A DNA stretch of 64,000 nt from Bacillus sp. THAF10. GTDB lineage: Bacteria > Bacillota > Bacilli > Bacillales > Bacillaceae_I. This document shows, piece after piece, positions 18,570 to 27,996 of the stretch; the first letter of the stretch is position 1; each line of letters starts with the position of its first letter. The stretch covers positions 2,832,001 to 2,896,000 of the forward strand of contig NZ_CP045403.1 in assembly GCF_009363695.1 (NCBI RefSeq). The letters run 5' to 3'. Under the pieces are notes generated by a model. The model did not search any database. It saw only the letters and a list, made by a program, of their open reading frames with translations, and was not told where the DNA came from. The translations under genes were made by a program, and so were the position numbers.

Positions 18570-18612
18570 ACTCTCTTCTCTCCTGTCTATACTATGCTCC
18601 TTTGAGAATAGG

Positions 18613-19056
18613 TTAAGCTCCTGTTCCCAATATCTCTACTTTATCTACAAATTCTAAGCGCTTTAACATGGAAAGTAAAGTGTGAATATCTCCCTTTAAG
18701 CCCGACATATCCAAGGAAAGTGTTACATTCGCCTTCCCCTGAAGTGGAATCGTTTGGTGTATGGTGAGCACATTACAGCCTTGTGAGGCAACAGTTGCAA
18801 GCAGCTGAGACAGTGCACCTGTTTGGTCCTCTAAGTGGAAAAAGAGGGTCATAATTTTTTCTTTTACCATTGTATGAAACGGAAAGACCGTATCGCGATA
18901 CTTATAAAATGCACTCCTACTTAAATCCACTCGTTGGACTGCTTCGGCAATGGAATCTGCTTTTCCACGGGCAATCATTTCTTTTACCTCTAACGACTTT
19001 TTCATCGCTTCAGGTAGCACATCTTCGCGCACTAAAAAGAACTTCTCCTCTAACAT
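18613..19056 (-). CDS. pheB: ACT domain protein PheB
   Basis: 147 residues. The N-terminal helical part contains a HTH-like segment ([22 protein letters not shown]), followed by an ACT domain (about 68-145: [20 protein letters not shown]). B. subtilis pheB has the same size and position between obg and pheA; it is annotated as an ACT protein linked to phenylalanine metabolism but without a proven enzymatic role. The older label chorismate mutase is not supported by visible residues. It probably shares a transcript with pheA. Confidence 0.9.
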   Translation of the reverse strand: MLEEKFFLVREDVLPEAMKKSLEVKEMIARGKADSIAEAVQRVDLSRSAFYKYRDTVFPFHTMVKEKIMTLFFHLEDQTGALSQLLATVASQGCNVLTIHQTIPLQGKANVTLSLDMSGLKGDIHTLLSMLKRLEFVDKVEILGTGA

Positions 19057-19096
19057 CGACCATCTCTCCTTGTAAGGTTAGACTACTTGTATGTAA

Positions 19097-19128
19097 AGAA
19101 GAGAGGATAAACTAAATTATCCCCTCTG
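19097..19128 (-). terminator. Possible terminator after obg
   Basis: AGAGGGGATAA pairs with TTATCCTCT on the minus strand beyond the obg stop. The following tract (CTTCTTTAC) is only moderately T-rich, so termination may be partial. Confidence 0.5.
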
Positions 19129-19140
19129 TGTGATTTTATT

Positions 19141-20424
19141 CTATTCAACAAATTCAAATTCATATTTCTGTAGACGTACGATGTCTCCATCCTTCGCACC
19201 ACGTGCACGTAAAGCTTCGTCTACACCCATACCACGAAGCTGACGGGCAAAGCGTCTAATGGACTCTTCATGGTTAAAGTTTGTCATCACAAACAGTTTT
19301 TCAAGCTTTTCACCTGAAAGGACATAAGCCCCGTCTGGATCTCTTGTAATTCTGAAGTCCAGTTCTTCTTTTTCATGCTTGTATACCACGCGTTGTTCAA
19401 TTGCTTCCTCTTCATATAAAGGATATTCCGGTGCATGCTCCAGTTCATCAGCTACGGCAAAAAGAAGATCACGAAGACCGCTTCTTGTGAGTGCAGATAT
19501 TGGGAAGACTTTCACATCTTCGCCAACCTGTGCTTTAAACTTCTCCAGGTTTTCTTCAGAATCCGGCATATCCATTTTGTTAGCAACAACTATTTGGGCA
19601 CGCTCCGTTAAGCGGAGATTATACTCCTTTAACTCTTGATTGATGGTGACAAAATCGTCGTAAGGATCACGCCCCTCAAGTCCTCCCATATCAACCACAT
19701 GTAAAATAACCCTAGTGCGTTCAATATGACGGAGGAATTGATGACCAAGTCCAATCCCTTCATGTGCTCCTTCAATCAATCCAGGTAGATCTGCCATAAC
19801 AAAGCTGCGGCCGTCTTCTGTTTCGACCACTCCAAGGTTTGGAACGATGGTCGTAAAATGATATTCTGCAATTTTTGGTTTTGCTGCAGAAACGACAGAT
19901 AGAAGCGTGGATTTTCCTACACTTGGAAATCCAACAAGTCCAACATCTGCTAGCACCTTCAGCTCAAGAATAACATAGCGCTCTTGTCCAGGCTCTCCGT
20001 TTTCGGAAATCTCTGGAGCAGGATTTCTTGGTGTAGCGAAACGGGTATTCCCACGTCCCCCACGTCCACCTTTGGCAACAACGAATTGCTGTCCATGCTC
20101 TGTTAAATCAGCAAGAGTTTCTTTTGTATCATCATCCATGACAACCGTTCCCGGTGGTACTTTTACAATCATGCTTTCCGAGTTTCTACCATGTTGGTTT
20201 TTGGACATACCATGCTCGCCACGGTTAGCTTTAAAGTGACGCTTATAGCGGAAGTCCATAAGGGTACGAAGGCCTTCATCAACTTGAAGAATAACATTTG
20301 CTCCGTTTCCGCCATCCCCACCAGCTGGCCCGCCATCTGGTACATACTTTTCACGACGGAATGCTACCATTCCATTTCCGCCGTCTCCACCTTTTACGTA
20401 TATTTTGACCTGATCAACAAACAT
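19141..20424 (-). CDS. obg: GTPase Obg
   Basis: 427 residues in three parts: glycine-rich Obg fold (1-158, e.g. [18 protein letters not shown] and GGRGGRGN), GTPase domain (159-330) with G1 [10 protein letters not shown]3 [12 protein letters not shown] and G4 NKMD, and C-terminal OCT domain ending [12 protein letters not shown]. Obg is an essential ribosome-associated GTPase also needed for sporulation initiation and the general stress response. It lies downstream of spo0B, the operon order known from B. subtilis. Nothing is missing. Confidence 0.98.
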   Translation of the reverse strand: MFVDQVKIYVKGGDGGNGMVAFRREKYVPDGGPAGGDGGNGANVILQVDEGLRTLMDFRYKRHFKANRGEHGMSKNQHGRNSESMIVKVPPGTVVMDDDTKETLADLTEHGQQFVVAKGGRGGRGNTRFATPRNPAPEISENGEPGQERYVILELKVLADVGLVGFPSVGKSTLLSVVSAAKPKIAEYHFTTIVPNLGVVETEDGRSFVMADLPGLIEGAHEGIGLGHQFLRHIERTRVILHVVDMGGLEGRDPYDDFVTINQELKEYNLRLTERAQIVVANKMDMPDSEENLEKFKAQVGEDVKVFPISALTRSGLRDLLFAVADELEHAPEYPLYEEEAIEQRVVYKHEKEELDFRITRDPDGAYVLSGEKLEKLFVMTNFNHEESIRRFARQLRGMGVDEALRARGAKDGDIVRLQKYEFEFVE

Positions 20425-20487
20425 TGTTTATTCACTCCGATATCATAAAAAGACAAGGTTCTGTCTTTTATGTTCATTTTTATCGCA

Positions 20488-21021
20488 TCATGGCAACTGC
20501 AATGATACTTGAATGGTACTTTCTTCTTTGCCAACTTCGGCTTGATTAACCGTAAAGCCTGCTGGCTGATTTTCGAGCCACTCTTTAATATAGCTTGTCT
20601 TTTCTAGTATTCCATTTATATCAAAAAAGAAACGAACTTCCCATTCTTCCATGTGCAAACTTAAAAACACATGGTTGTCATTTTTTTTATCTACAGATTG
20701 TTCAAGCCTAGAAAAAAAGGATGTAATCCATTCAAAAAGGATATTGTCCTTTTTAGACAGTACAACAGGATGTCCGATTACTTCATATTCCATAGAGAAT
20801 AAGCGTGGCTCCCAGTGATAGGTGATTAACGATTCTGCAAACGCCGGAGCCTGTAAATTGGTAAGACTTGATTCATGATTTGCCTCTAGTACAATTTCAT
20901 CGATCAAATTATTTACTCGCTCAAAGCGCCCTAATGACAGATTGGCCTTTATCAATTGCAGCCGATTAAGCCAATCATGTCTGGAATGACGAAGAACTTC
21001 CAACGTTTCTCTTTTTCTCAT
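20488..21021 (-). CDS. spo0B: Sporulation phosphorelay phosphotransferase Spo0B
   Basis: 177 residues from ATG 21021, with AGGAGA nine bases upstream; a longer frame to 21135 has no supporting site. The phosphorylated histidine lies in LRHSRHDWLNRLQLI (His15 here). Helical-hairpin dimerisation region at 1-60, followed by a degenerate kinase-like C-terminal domain. Spo0B passes phosphate from Spo0F to Spo0A. The N terminus is about 15 residues shorter than in B. subtilis, where the His is residue 30 as I recall. It lies between rpmA and obg, as expected. Confidence 0.92.
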   Translation of the reverse strand: MRKRETLEVLRHSRHDWLNRLQLIKANLSLGRFERVNNLIDEIVLEANHESSLTNLQAPAFAESLITYHWEPRLFSMEYEVIGHPVVLSKKDNILFEWITSFFSRLEQSVDKKNDNHVFLSLHMEEWEVRFFFDINGILEKTSYIKEWLENQPAGFTVNQAEVGKEESTIQVSLQLP

Positions 21022-21177
21022 GTATACCGTTCTCCTAGCTCTGCTTTTTATTCTCGTGCCGTTCCTGCTCAATATGTCGATTATAGCATAGAAATGGCGA
21101 GAGAGGGTGAAAGAAGGCTTGTTGCCGAACACCAAGTGAAAAAATTGTCAATATTTCTGTATACCCTTTCCTCAACA

Positions 21178-21210
21178 AAAAAACCCTAACCTACAACATA
21201 GGCTAGGGCA
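21178..21210 (-). terminator. Terminator after rpmA
   Basis: CCCTAGCCT pairs with AGGTTAGGG (one G-U) and is followed by TTTTTTT on the minus strand. It separates the rplU-prp-rpmA operon from spo0B-obg. Confidence 0.92.
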
Positions 21211-21221
21211 TGTGCATAAGA

Positions 21222-21524
<303 letters not shown>

Positions 21525-21851
21525 CTAGTTAGAAATGGTTATATAATTTCCATAATCACGTTCTATCGTCTGTAAAGACACTACCATACCTTCCAGTAGC
21601 AGTTGTACTTTCTCAAATGTTGATTCGTCCAAATCGGAAGGAACCGAACAGCGGAGAAACCCGTCTGCTCCTTGCTCTATATCAGGAGTTACGTTACAAA
21701 GTGAGATAACGGCGTTAACAGCTCCAAAGGAAACTGCGGAAACACCGGCACAAACAATGTCGGCACCTTTTTTCGCAAAGTTTGCATGTCCAGTTATGGT
21801 AAACGAATGGATCAATTGCTGATCGTCTCGTTTAATTGTTACTTTAATCAT
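21525..21851 (-). CDS. prp: Ribosomal-processing cysteine protease Prp
   Basis: 108 residues. Prp (YsxB) removes the N-terminal extension of L27. The catalytic pair is visible as His22 (TGHANFAKKG) and Cys34 (DIVCAGVSAVSFGAVNA), the same numbering as in S. aureus Prp as I recall. It lies between rplU and rpmA, so protease and substrate are made together. Family length is normal. Confidence 0.96.
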   Translation of the reverse strand: MIKVTIKRDDQQLIHSFTITGHANFAKKGADIVCAGVSAVSFGAVNAVISLCNVTPDIEQGADGFLRCSVPSDLDESTFEKVQLLLEGMVVSLQTIERDYGNYITISN

Positions 21852-21866
21852 TACATCACCTTAAGC

Positions 21867-22175
21867 TTACAGGTTGATTGCATCAACAACAAGCTTTGTG
21901 TAAGGTTGACGATGACCTTGCTTTTTGCGGTAGTTTTTCTTCGCTTTGTACTTGAAGACTGTAAGCTTCTTCGCACGGCCTTGCTTTTCAACTTTCGCTG
22001 TTACAGTTGCTCCAGCTACTAGTGGGCTACCAACTTTAACATCGTTGCCACCTACGAAAAGAACCTTGTCAAAAGTTACTACATCTCCGTTCGCACCATC
22101 AAGCTTTTCCACATAGATCGTTTGACCTGCTTCAACCTTGATTTGCTTACCACCTGTTTCAATAATTGCGTACAT
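21867..22175 (-). CDS. rplU: 50S ribosomal protein L21
   Basis: 102 residues: [25 protein letters not shown] at the N terminus (within the limit shown: [17 protein letters not shown]) and [17 protein letters not shown] at the C terminus, both standard L21 signatures. It is first gene of the rplU-prp-rpmA operon and is preceded by AGGAGGTG, a structured leader and a promoter, so expression is probably set by L21 autoregulation. Confidence 0.98.
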   Translation of the reverse strand: MYAIIETGGKQIKVEAGQTIYVEKLDGANGDVVTFDKVLFVGGNDVKVGSPLVAGATVTAKVEKQGRAKKLTVFKYKAKKNYRKKQGHRQPYTKLVVDAINL

Positions 22176-22182
22176 ACTATTG

Positions 22183-22329
22183 CACCTCCTATAGTTAACT
22201 CAGACTCGCCAGTGTCAGGTATATGTACGATATACGTCATATTTTCAATAAACCTGGACTGAGCGGTTGTAGCACGGGTGCTACAAACTAACAAAGAACA
22301 TCTTAGCATACTATAAACGTTGGTGTCAA
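22183..22329 (-). promoter_or_regulatory. rplU promoter and L21-type ribosomal leader RNA
   Basis: Promoter on the minus strand: -35 TTGACA (22329-22324), 18-base spacer, -10 TAAGAT (22305-22300). The transcript then carries a strong stem TTTGTAGCAC...GTGCTACAA, the strand CCGCTCAGTCC, and a distal GCGAGTCTGAGT that pairs with it (CTCAG/CTGAG), just before AGGAGGTG. This is the layout of the known Bacillus L21 leader that binds L21. Confidence 0.82.
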
Positions 22330-22334
22330 TAAGG

Positions 22335-23771
22335 TTATAGCGATTTTAAACGTTCATTTGCATCTTTATCTGACCCAACAAAAATAACTTGAAAGGAGCC
22401 CCTTTCACGCGATTCTTTAAAATAAAGCTTAAGGGCTATTCGTTCCTTCATTTCTGGCAAATAGGAAAGACTTTCTGCTACTGCTGAATGAGCTTCAATA
22501 ATGACAGCCTCCGCATCACTGCTGTTCAGTTCGAGTAATTCTCTTTCTAGCTGGTAAGCGAGCGTTTTAGCAGAAAATGTCACTCCTTTTCCTTCACAGC
22601 TAGTACAGGGAGCTAGCAGCAGGTTGGTCAAAGGTTCCCTGATTTTTTTTCGTGTTAGTTGCAGGAGGTTTAGTTCCGTAAAACCAACAACTCTTACTTT
22701 CGATCTGTCTTTTTTAACCACTGTTTCCATGAGGGCGACTACTTGCGCACGTTCCTCATCCTTTTTCATATCAATAAAATCAATGATAATGATGCCACCT
22801 ATATGACGTAAGCGGAGCTGCCTTGCAATTTCAACGGCAGCTTCCTTGTTTATTTTTAGAACCGTGTCAGACAGAGTCGTCTTCCCTGTATATTTACCGG
22901 TATTCACATCGATGACCGTCATAGCTTCGGTGTGTTCGATGATGATGTAGCCTCCGCTTGGGAGCCAGACAATTTTCTTGAGCGCTTTTTCCAGCTCCTG
23001 CTCCAACCCTCTTCTTTTAAAAAGATTTTCCTTTCCTTGATAAAAACGGAGAGGATAGCCTTTCTTTTTCAAAAGCTGGTAGGTTGGTGCATCATCTACT
23101 TCTACAAGTTTAACTTCATGCGGAGGAATTTCACGAACTAATTTTGAGACAAACTGGTCTTCTTCTAATAATAAGGAAGGAATTTTTTTCACTGCGTCTG
23201 CTAGCTGCTGTACTTGTAGAAATTGCTGCTGCAAATCCAACAATTCCGCTGCTACCACTTCTGGTTCTATTCCCTCACTTGATGTTCGCAGTACCACTCC
23301 TTCATCTGCTGTCAGCCATTCTCCTAAGTGCTTACGCCACGCTTTTCTATTGGTGTCGGACATCTTTTTCGATATGGCTTTATATTTTCCATAAGGCTGG
23401 TAGACGAGGTTAGTACCAGGAAATTCAAGTAAACTTGTTAGCTTTGGCCCCTTTGTCCCTTCTCCTTCTTTCATTACCTGAACAAGAATGGCCTCCCCTT
23501 GATGAACAAAATGACCAATTCCCTTTTGTTCTTTTTCTGATTTTGGGAGGGTGGAGGTTTGAAAGGAACACAAATGGTCGCGGTGAATGAAGCCATGCTT
23601 ACTTTGTCCAATATCGACAAATGCAGCTTGCATGCCACTAAGCACATTCACAACGCGACCGATATAAATATTACCTTCTATTGCATGAGAATCGGGCCGA
23701 TCGAGAAGAAGTTCTACAAGCTTATCATCCTCTTTAACGGCAATCCGTTTTTCTGTAGCTTTTAAATTCAT
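22335..23771 (-). CDS. rng: Ribonuclease E/G family protein
   Basis: 478 residues from ATG 23771; TTG 23786 is an alternative and neither has an ideal ribosome site. N-terminal S1-like domain (EGNIYIGRVVNVLSGMQAAF), then the RNase E/G catalytic core with VIDVNTGKY, GGIIIIDFIDMKK (metal-binding aspartates) and the zinc-link CTSCEGKG. These enzymes cut single-stranded AU-rich RNA and mature 16S rRNA. B. subtilis lacks an RNase E/G homologue and uses RNase Y, but other Bacilli keep one beside spoIVFB and rplU. It lies between those genes here. Confidence 0.9.
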   Translation of the reverse strand: MNLKATEKRIAVKEDDKLVELLLDRPDSHAIEGNIYIGRVVNVLSGMQAAFVDIGQSKHGFIHRDHLCSFQTSTLPKSEKEQKGIGHFVHQGEAILVQVMKEGEGTKGPKLTSLLEFPGTNLVYQPYGKYKAISKKMSDTNRKAWRKHLGEWLTADEGVVLRTSSEGIEPEVVAAELLDLQQQFLQVQQLADAVKKIPSLLLEEDQFVSKLVREIPPHEVKLVEVDDAPTYQLLKKKGYPLRFYQGKENLFKRRGLEQELEKALKKIVWLPSGGYIIIEHTEAMTVIDVNTGKYTGKTTLSDTVLKINKEAAVEIARQLRLRHIGGIIIIDFIDMKKDEERAQVVALMETVVKKDRSKVRVVGFTELNLLQLTRKKIREPLTNLLLAPCTSCEGKGVTFSAKTLAYQLERELLELNSSDAEAVIIEAHSAVAESLSYLPEMKERIALKLYFKESRERGSFQVIFVGSDKDANERLKSL

Positions 23772-23810
23772 GATTAATTCAATCAACTTTCCATGCCCCA
23801 GCTTTCACGT

Positions 23811-24680
23811 TTAGTATGAATAAAGCATATCGCCAATGTCAATGGTCGTCAACTTCTCCTTAAAATACGCGTGCAATAGTTCATTTTCATCAAGCGGGGG
23901 CTGCTTTTCCGTTCCTTTCATGACGATGATGTTATGCTTACAATTTCGCTTAAATTTTTGCAGGACGGTGTGGATTTTTTCTTTTTCATCGACAATTATA
24001 GGGGTGATGGAGTGGAAGGAAGCACTTTTCCCGTAGTATCTTTCCATTAAAAAACGCATAAAAACAAAATGCCGCTGCTTCCATTCCTTATATAATGTCA
24101 GAAACAAAAACACAGTAATAATCCAAAAATTGATATGCAGTGGATCAATGATCAGATACACCGCAAGAAAAAGGGCCAAAAAAAGGAACGAAGCCTTTAG
24201 CGTATGTTCTTGTGCCTCCCGGTAGGCCGAAAACCTGCTAAAGAGTAGTCCCATCACCTTTCCCCCATCAAGCGGCCAAATTGGCAAAAGATTAACAAGT
24301 AGGATCATCATATTAAAAGTAGCAAAAAGCTCCCAGCTTCCCGCCGATATAAAGCCAAGCTTAAAGAGCAGATAGCCACCTGCAGCCATCCACACATGCT
24401 GAAGCGGACCAGCCAGTGTGACAATTAGCTCTTCTTTTAATGGCCGGTTTCCATGCTCCTCTGTTTCTGCCACCCCGCCAAAAGGAAGCAAAAGCACCTG
24501 CTTTATTCGCCAGTTATAGTACGTCGCTGCGAATCCGTGTCCTAATTCGTGAATAAGGACGATAGCAAATAACAATATAAGCTCTCGGAAATTGGCTGTC
24601 AGAATAGCTAGTCCTGCCAAAAACCACATAAGGGGATGAATATGGATTTTTTGAAGTAGCTGCAGCCATTTATTCTTCAA
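23811..24680 (-). CDS. spoIVFB: Intramembrane site-2 protease SpoIVFB
   Basis: 289 residues. SpoIVFB is the membrane metalloprotease that cleaves pro-sigmaK in the mother cell. Zinc motif HELGHG (His44, Glu45, His48) in the second membrane helix, and the third ligand in LLPIWPLDGGKV. About six membrane helices are followed by a C-terminal cytosolic CBS-like region (about 195-289) that senses ATP. Its first codons overlap the spoIVFA end by 11 bases. BofC, encoded at 6414, is its upstream inhibitor in the B. subtilis scheme. Confidence 0.95.
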   Translation of the reverse strand: MKNKWLQLLQKIHIHPLMWFLAGLAILTANFRELILLFAIVLIHELGHGFAATYYNWRIKQVLLLPFGGVAETEEHGNRPLKEELIVTLAGPLQHVWMAAGGYLLFKLGFISAGSWELFATFNMMILLVNLLPIWPLDGGKVMGLLFSRFSAYREAQEHTLKASFLFLALFLAVYLIIDPLHINFWIITVFLFLTLYKEWKQRHFVFMRFLMERYYGKSASFHSITPIIVDEKEKIHTVLQKFKRNCKHNIIVMKGTEKQPPLDENELLHAYFKEKLTTIDIGDMLYSY

Positions 24681-25449
24681 AGGAAATCACCTGCATTGGG
24701 TCAATAAACTCATTATCCTTTTGAATCGCAAAGTAAAACATCCCTTTCGAACCATCCTCTAAAATGGTAGTTTTGCCAATAACATTCCCCGTTTCCACAA
24801 AATCATAAAGTTTCACTTGAACTTCCCCTAGATGACCGTACCAGCTATAGCTTTTATCAGCATGCTGAATGATGACTGTTTTTCCTGTATCAGGCTTGTT
24901 CCCAACAAACGTTACATTTCCTTTCCTCATTGCTTCTACGTTTGAATGCGCGAGGGTTTCTACCATTACACCCTGCCCGTTCGCTTCAAAGCTCTCAAAT
25001 ACTCTGCCTGACGCAGGCATGACAAAATCAGGGTTATTACTTGGATCGTCCTTTGATTCTGGTAATGGAAGGAGTGCCAAGGAACCGCCGAACTTCTCCT
25101 CATACCACTCGGTAAAGGCCGCAAATTGAAAGCTTTCTTCCATCGTATTCGTCACAAATTGTTGAGGCTTCACTAGCACTCCCCCGGCAGGCTTTTGAAA
25201 CAAGATTGCAACCACTAACACGAGAATGGCGGAGGCCAAAATTTTAAAGAGAAAATGCCCCTTACTAAATAGTGGATGATGCTTATTTTCATCCGGACCA
25301 CCTTCAAAGGAAGTAAAGCTTGACCCACCATACCGCTCTTCATCCTTCACGATAGAGGATATCGTCTTATTGCGTTTTGGAAGCTGATGCCCTCGCTCCC
25401 TCTTACGCTTAGCCGCCCGTCTCCTCATTTCCGCTAACCGCTCATTCAT
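24670..25449 (-). CDS. spoIVFA: Stage IV sporulation protein FA
   Basis: 259 residues: a basic cytosolic N terminus (RRRAAKRKRERGH), one membrane helix (about 68-84, FKILASAILVLVVAILF), and a C-terminal LytM/M23-like domain (about 150-257) without the complete zinc ligands, so probably non-enzymatic. SpoIVFA anchors BofA and SpoIVFB into the inhibitory complex and is cut by SpoIVB to release sigmaK processing. It is first gene of spoIVFA-spoIVFB, with a 400 base gene-free region upstream. Confidence 0.92.
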   Translation of the reverse strand: MNERLAEMRRRAAKRKRERGHQLPKRNKTISSIVKDEERYGGSSFTSFEGGPDENKHHPLFSKGHFLFKILASAILVLVVAILFQKPAGGVLVKPQQFVTNTMEESFQFAAFTEWYEEKFGGSLALLPLPESKDDPSNNPDFVMPASGRVFESFEANGQGVMVETLAHSNVEAMRKGNVTFVGNKPDTGKTVIIQHADKSYSWYGHLGEVQVKLYDFVETGNVIGKTTILEDGSKGMFYFAIQKDNEFIDPMQVISFEE

Positions 25450-25660
25450 ACAAACACCCTTCCCATAAGTAGGTTTGTACCAGTTTATGACTTGTCCGGG
25501 AGGGATATGACGGAGAGGTGGTGAGGGAAGATAAAAAGTTTTGTGGAGTAGCTTCAGGATGGGATGATGGGTTCGGCGGTTTTTAGGAAGAGTTGGTTTA
25601 GGAAGCGAAGGGTGGGAAGTTGGCAGTGGGTGGAGTGGCGAAAATTATCAATCTTTGTCG

Positions 25661-25780
25661 AATGGCCTTTATCTGCCCTGAATTAGAAGATAATTTTAAA
25701 AAGTGGCTTATATATTTTTAAAGTGGCTTATTAAATTAAAAAGTAGATCATATAGTTAAATCTTGAGCTATCAATCTAAA
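25661..25780. repeat. Degenerate 20 bp tandem array, about six units
   Basis: Units start every 20 bases at 25661, 25681, 25701, 25721, 25741 and 25761. The best pair shares AAGTGGCTTAT at 25701 and 25721; four units end in TAAA or TTTA. No indels break the period. Confidence 0.65.
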
Positions 25781-25806
25781 CCACGCACCCCAAAAGCCAT
25801 GAACAT

Positions 25807-25842
25807 AAAAAAGCTAGCTCAAAAAATTCGAGCTAGCTTTTC
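25807..25842 (-). terminator. Terminator of minC-minD
   Basis: Perfect 10-base stem AAGCTAGCTC/GAGCTAGCTT followed by TTTTT on the minus strand. Confidence 0.93.
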
Positions 25843-25850
25843 TTATTCTA

Positions 25851-26651
25851 TTACCTAACCCCAAAAAACTTTTTCACCTGATACATAAAGCCTTTTGGCT
25901 CATCTTCAAGTGATTGCAAAGGCACGGATTCGCCTAGAATACGTCTTGCGATGTTGCGGTAGGCGAGGGACGCTTTGCTGTTTGGGTCCATAACAATTGG
26001 TTCGCCGCTGTTAGATGCACGGATGACACTATCGTCATCAGCGACAATTCCGATGATGTCGATGGCTAAAATGGAGACAATTTCGTCCACGTCTAGCATT
26101 TCGCCGTTTTTCATCATATGATTTCGAATTCGGTTTACGATGAGTCGTGGAGCTTTGATATGCTCCTCTTTTTCAAGCAAACCGATAATTCGGTCTGCAT
26201 CACGGACAGAGGATACTTCCGGTGTAGTGACCACAATTGCTTGGTCGGCACCAGCTATCGCATTTTGAAAGCCCTGCTCAATTCCAGCTGGGCAATCGAT
26301 AATAATATAATCATAGTCTTGCTTTAATTCCATGATCAGTTTTTTCATTTGCTCTGGCTTTACCGCAGATTTATCACTTGTTTGGGCAGCTGGTAAGAGC
26401 TTTAGACATTCAAAACGTTTATCATTTATTAGAGCTTGATGTGTTTTGCAACGTCCGTCCACAACGTCGACAAGGTCATAGATGATACGGTTTTCAAGTC
26501 CCATGACAACATCTAAATTTCTAAGTCCAATATCTGTATCTACTAAACATACTCTTTTCCCTTGTAAGGCAAGAGCCGTTCCAATATTTGCAGAAGTGGT
26601 GGTCTTTCCGACTCCACCTTTACCAGAAGTGATTACAATAGCCTCTCCCAC
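25851..26651 (-). CDS. minD: Septum site-determining ATPase MinD
   Basis: 266 residues. Deviant Walker A ITSGKGGVGKTTTSANIG at the N terminus, switch DTDIGLRNLD, IIIDCPAGIE, and the C-terminal amphipathic membrane-targeting helix MYQVKKFFGVR. MinD binds membrane as an ATP dimer and recruits MinC to block polar division. It lies four bases after minC, with a terminator after the stop. Full length. Confidence 0.98.
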   Translation of the reverse strand: MGEAIVITSGKGGVGKTTTSANIGTALALQGKRVCLVDTDIGLRNLDVVMGLENRIIYDLVDVVDGRCKTHQALINDKRFECLKLLPAAQTSDKSAVKPEQMKKLIMELKQDYDYIIIDCPAGIEQGFQNAIAGADQAIVVTTPEVSSVRDADRIIGLLEKEEHIKAPRLIVNRIRNHMMKNGEMLDVDEIVSILAIDIIGIVADDDSVIRASNSGEPIVMDPNSKASLAYRNIARRILGESVPLQSLEDEPKGFMYQVKKFFGVR

Positions 26652-26654
26652 TTG

Positions 26655-27341
26655 TTACATTCTCCTTTCAAGCCGTGTTAACATCGGTCTAAGATGTGAA
26701 AGTACTTGTAAGCGGTCTATAACAATCTGTTCTTCCTCATCAATATAGGCACATTCCATTTCATGCGAACTTTCTAGCTGTTCGGTAATGTCAGGAGCAC
26801 GATTAATGGTTTCGTTGATGGAAAGTAAGGTTGGTTTCATTAGGCTTGCGGCAATTACCGCATCCTGTTTTCCTTGAAGGCCTGCATAGGCATTTCCACG
26901 CAGTGCTCCAAGAACGAAAATGTTCCCGCCGGCTTTCACCGTACCTCCAGGGTTAATATCACCTATTAGCAGAAGATCTCCTTCTACCTCTAGCACTTGA
27001 CCTGAGCGAATCATTTTCGCGACAGGGACAATTTCTGTTTGTTTATTCCACTGAAAGGCTTGTTCCTTTGTAACAACATTGCTTTCGATGTTTTCGACAA
27101 GGAAATTCTTTTTACTGCGAATAACATCTCGTAGTTTTTCTTCTTGTTTTTTCGTTAAAAAACGATTACCAACCTTTAGTCGCACCCCTATTAGAGGTGT
27201 TTCTTCAGGATCTTTATTCGATGTTAGTTTTGCATCTATTTCAGCTAAAAGCTCTTGAAATGAGCATGTATCATCGAGATGCAGGGTTAACCCCTCTTTT
27301 GTTCCTTTTATGGTTACATACTGTTGTTTTTGTCTATTCAC
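26655..27341 (-). CDS. minC: Septum site-determining inhibitor MinC
   Basis: 228 residues from a GTG start at 27341 that follows GAGGTGAACGTC. This start puts QQYVTIKGTKEGLTL near the N terminus as in B. subtilis MinC (226 residues as I recall); the frame stays open to 27377. N-terminal FtsZ-binding domain (1-100), C-terminal beta-helix dimer domain (about 115-220) with GDLLLIGDINPGGTVKAGGN and GALRGNAYAG. It is first gene of minC-minD; an independent promoter or readthrough from mreBCD is possible. Confidence 0.96.
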   Translation of the reverse strand: MNRQKQQYVTIKGTKEGLTLHLDDTCSFQELLAEIDAKLTSNKDPEETPLIGVRLKVGNRFLTKKQEEKLRDVIRSKKNFLVENIESNVVTKEQAFQWNKQTEIVPVAKMIRSGQVLEVEGDLLLIGDINPGGTVKAGGNIFVLGALRGNAYAGLQGKQDAVIAASLMKPTLLSINETINRAPDITEQLESSHEMECAYIDEEEQIVIDRLQVLSHLRPMLTRLERRM

Positions 27342-27436
27342 GACGTTCACCTCAACAAGTATATAATTCGACATCATCCTTCTATTTCCTTTTTCCTATA
27401 TCAGATAAAAATAAAATTTTGTCTTTTATCGTAAAA

Positions 27437-27476
27437 ATGGAAAAGCCCACCTTGTGTAAGGCATTGGGCTTCTTTT
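27437..27476 (-). terminator. Terminator between mreD and minC
   Basis: AAGCCCA and TGGGCTT pair around an 18-base loop after the mreD stop; the T-tract (TTTTCCATTTTT) is interrupted, so readthrough into minC is plausible. Confidence 0.6.
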
Positions 27477-27996
27477 AGAGTTCGTCTTTTTGTTCAATTG
27501 CCAAGCGTTCCATGAAAAGTTTAATAGGAAATAATAGGACAAGTGCAATAATGGCATTAAAGCCTAGTGTTGGCAACAGCCTAGTTGTCAAAAATTCGGT
27601 ATGGGTTAATAAGGTAGTACCAATTAAGGAATGAATTCCATAGACAATATGCTCTGTAACTATTATCCCTACTAGTACCATTAGAAACGATAGAAAAAAG
27701 TTAGTATTCACTAAGCGCAGGATTACCGCAACAACATAAACGGAGATTCCAAATGCAAATAAGTAAACACCGAGGATTTCTGTATAGACCACGTCATATA
27801 AAAAGCCAAACAAAATGGCACAGATAAACCCAACATAAGGACTTGTGTAGATTGAACAGAGTACAATGATGATGAGCATAAATCTCGGTACAATAATCCA
27901 ATCCTCATGCAACGTACGGATGCCAAAAAAATCCACTGTCATGCTTTCCATAATAAAACAGAAGAGAAGCAGGGCCGGTAAGACGTATTTCCTCAC
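27475..27996 (-). CDS. mreD: Rod shape-determining protein MreD
   Basis: 173 residues, five to six membrane helices with few loops, including CAILFGFLYDVVYTEILGVY, the typical MreD G-x-x-x-D segment. It belongs to the elongasome with MreB and MreC. The start is a GTG at 27996 that overlaps the mreC stop (GTGA), indicating coupling. Third gene of mreB-mreC-mreD, standard order. Confidence 0.93.
   Translation of the reverse strand: MRKYVLPALLLFCFIMESMTVDFFGIRTLHEDWIIVPRFMLIIIVLCSIYTSPYVGFICAILFGFLYDVVYTEILGVYLFAFGISVYVVAVILRLVNTNFFLSFLMVLVGIIVTEHIVYGIHSLIGTTLLTHTEFLTTRLLPTLGFNAIIALVLLFPIKLFMERLAIEQKDEL

Larger units (their letters stand above)
25450..25850. other. Gene-free stretch between spoIVFA and minD
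   Basis: 401 bases hold, from left, the spoIVFA upstream region, a purine-rich G+A stretch (about 25500-25640), a 20 bp degenerate tandem array (25661-25780) and the minD terminator. A sigmaE promoter for spoIVFA would be expected around 25470-25500; GTCATAAACTGGTACAAAC there is suggestive only. Confidence 0.7.

Noticed and set aside
17703..19056. pheB as a chorismate mutase
   Set aside because: Only an HTH-like segment and an ACT domain are visible; no chorismate mutase motif is seen.
22079..22309. Minus-strand frame covering the rplU leader
   Set aside because: Promoter, L21 leader structure and the rplU start explain this sequence.
25661..25780. CRISPR array
   Set aside because: The units are contiguous and degenerate without unique spacers, and there are no cas genes in the window.
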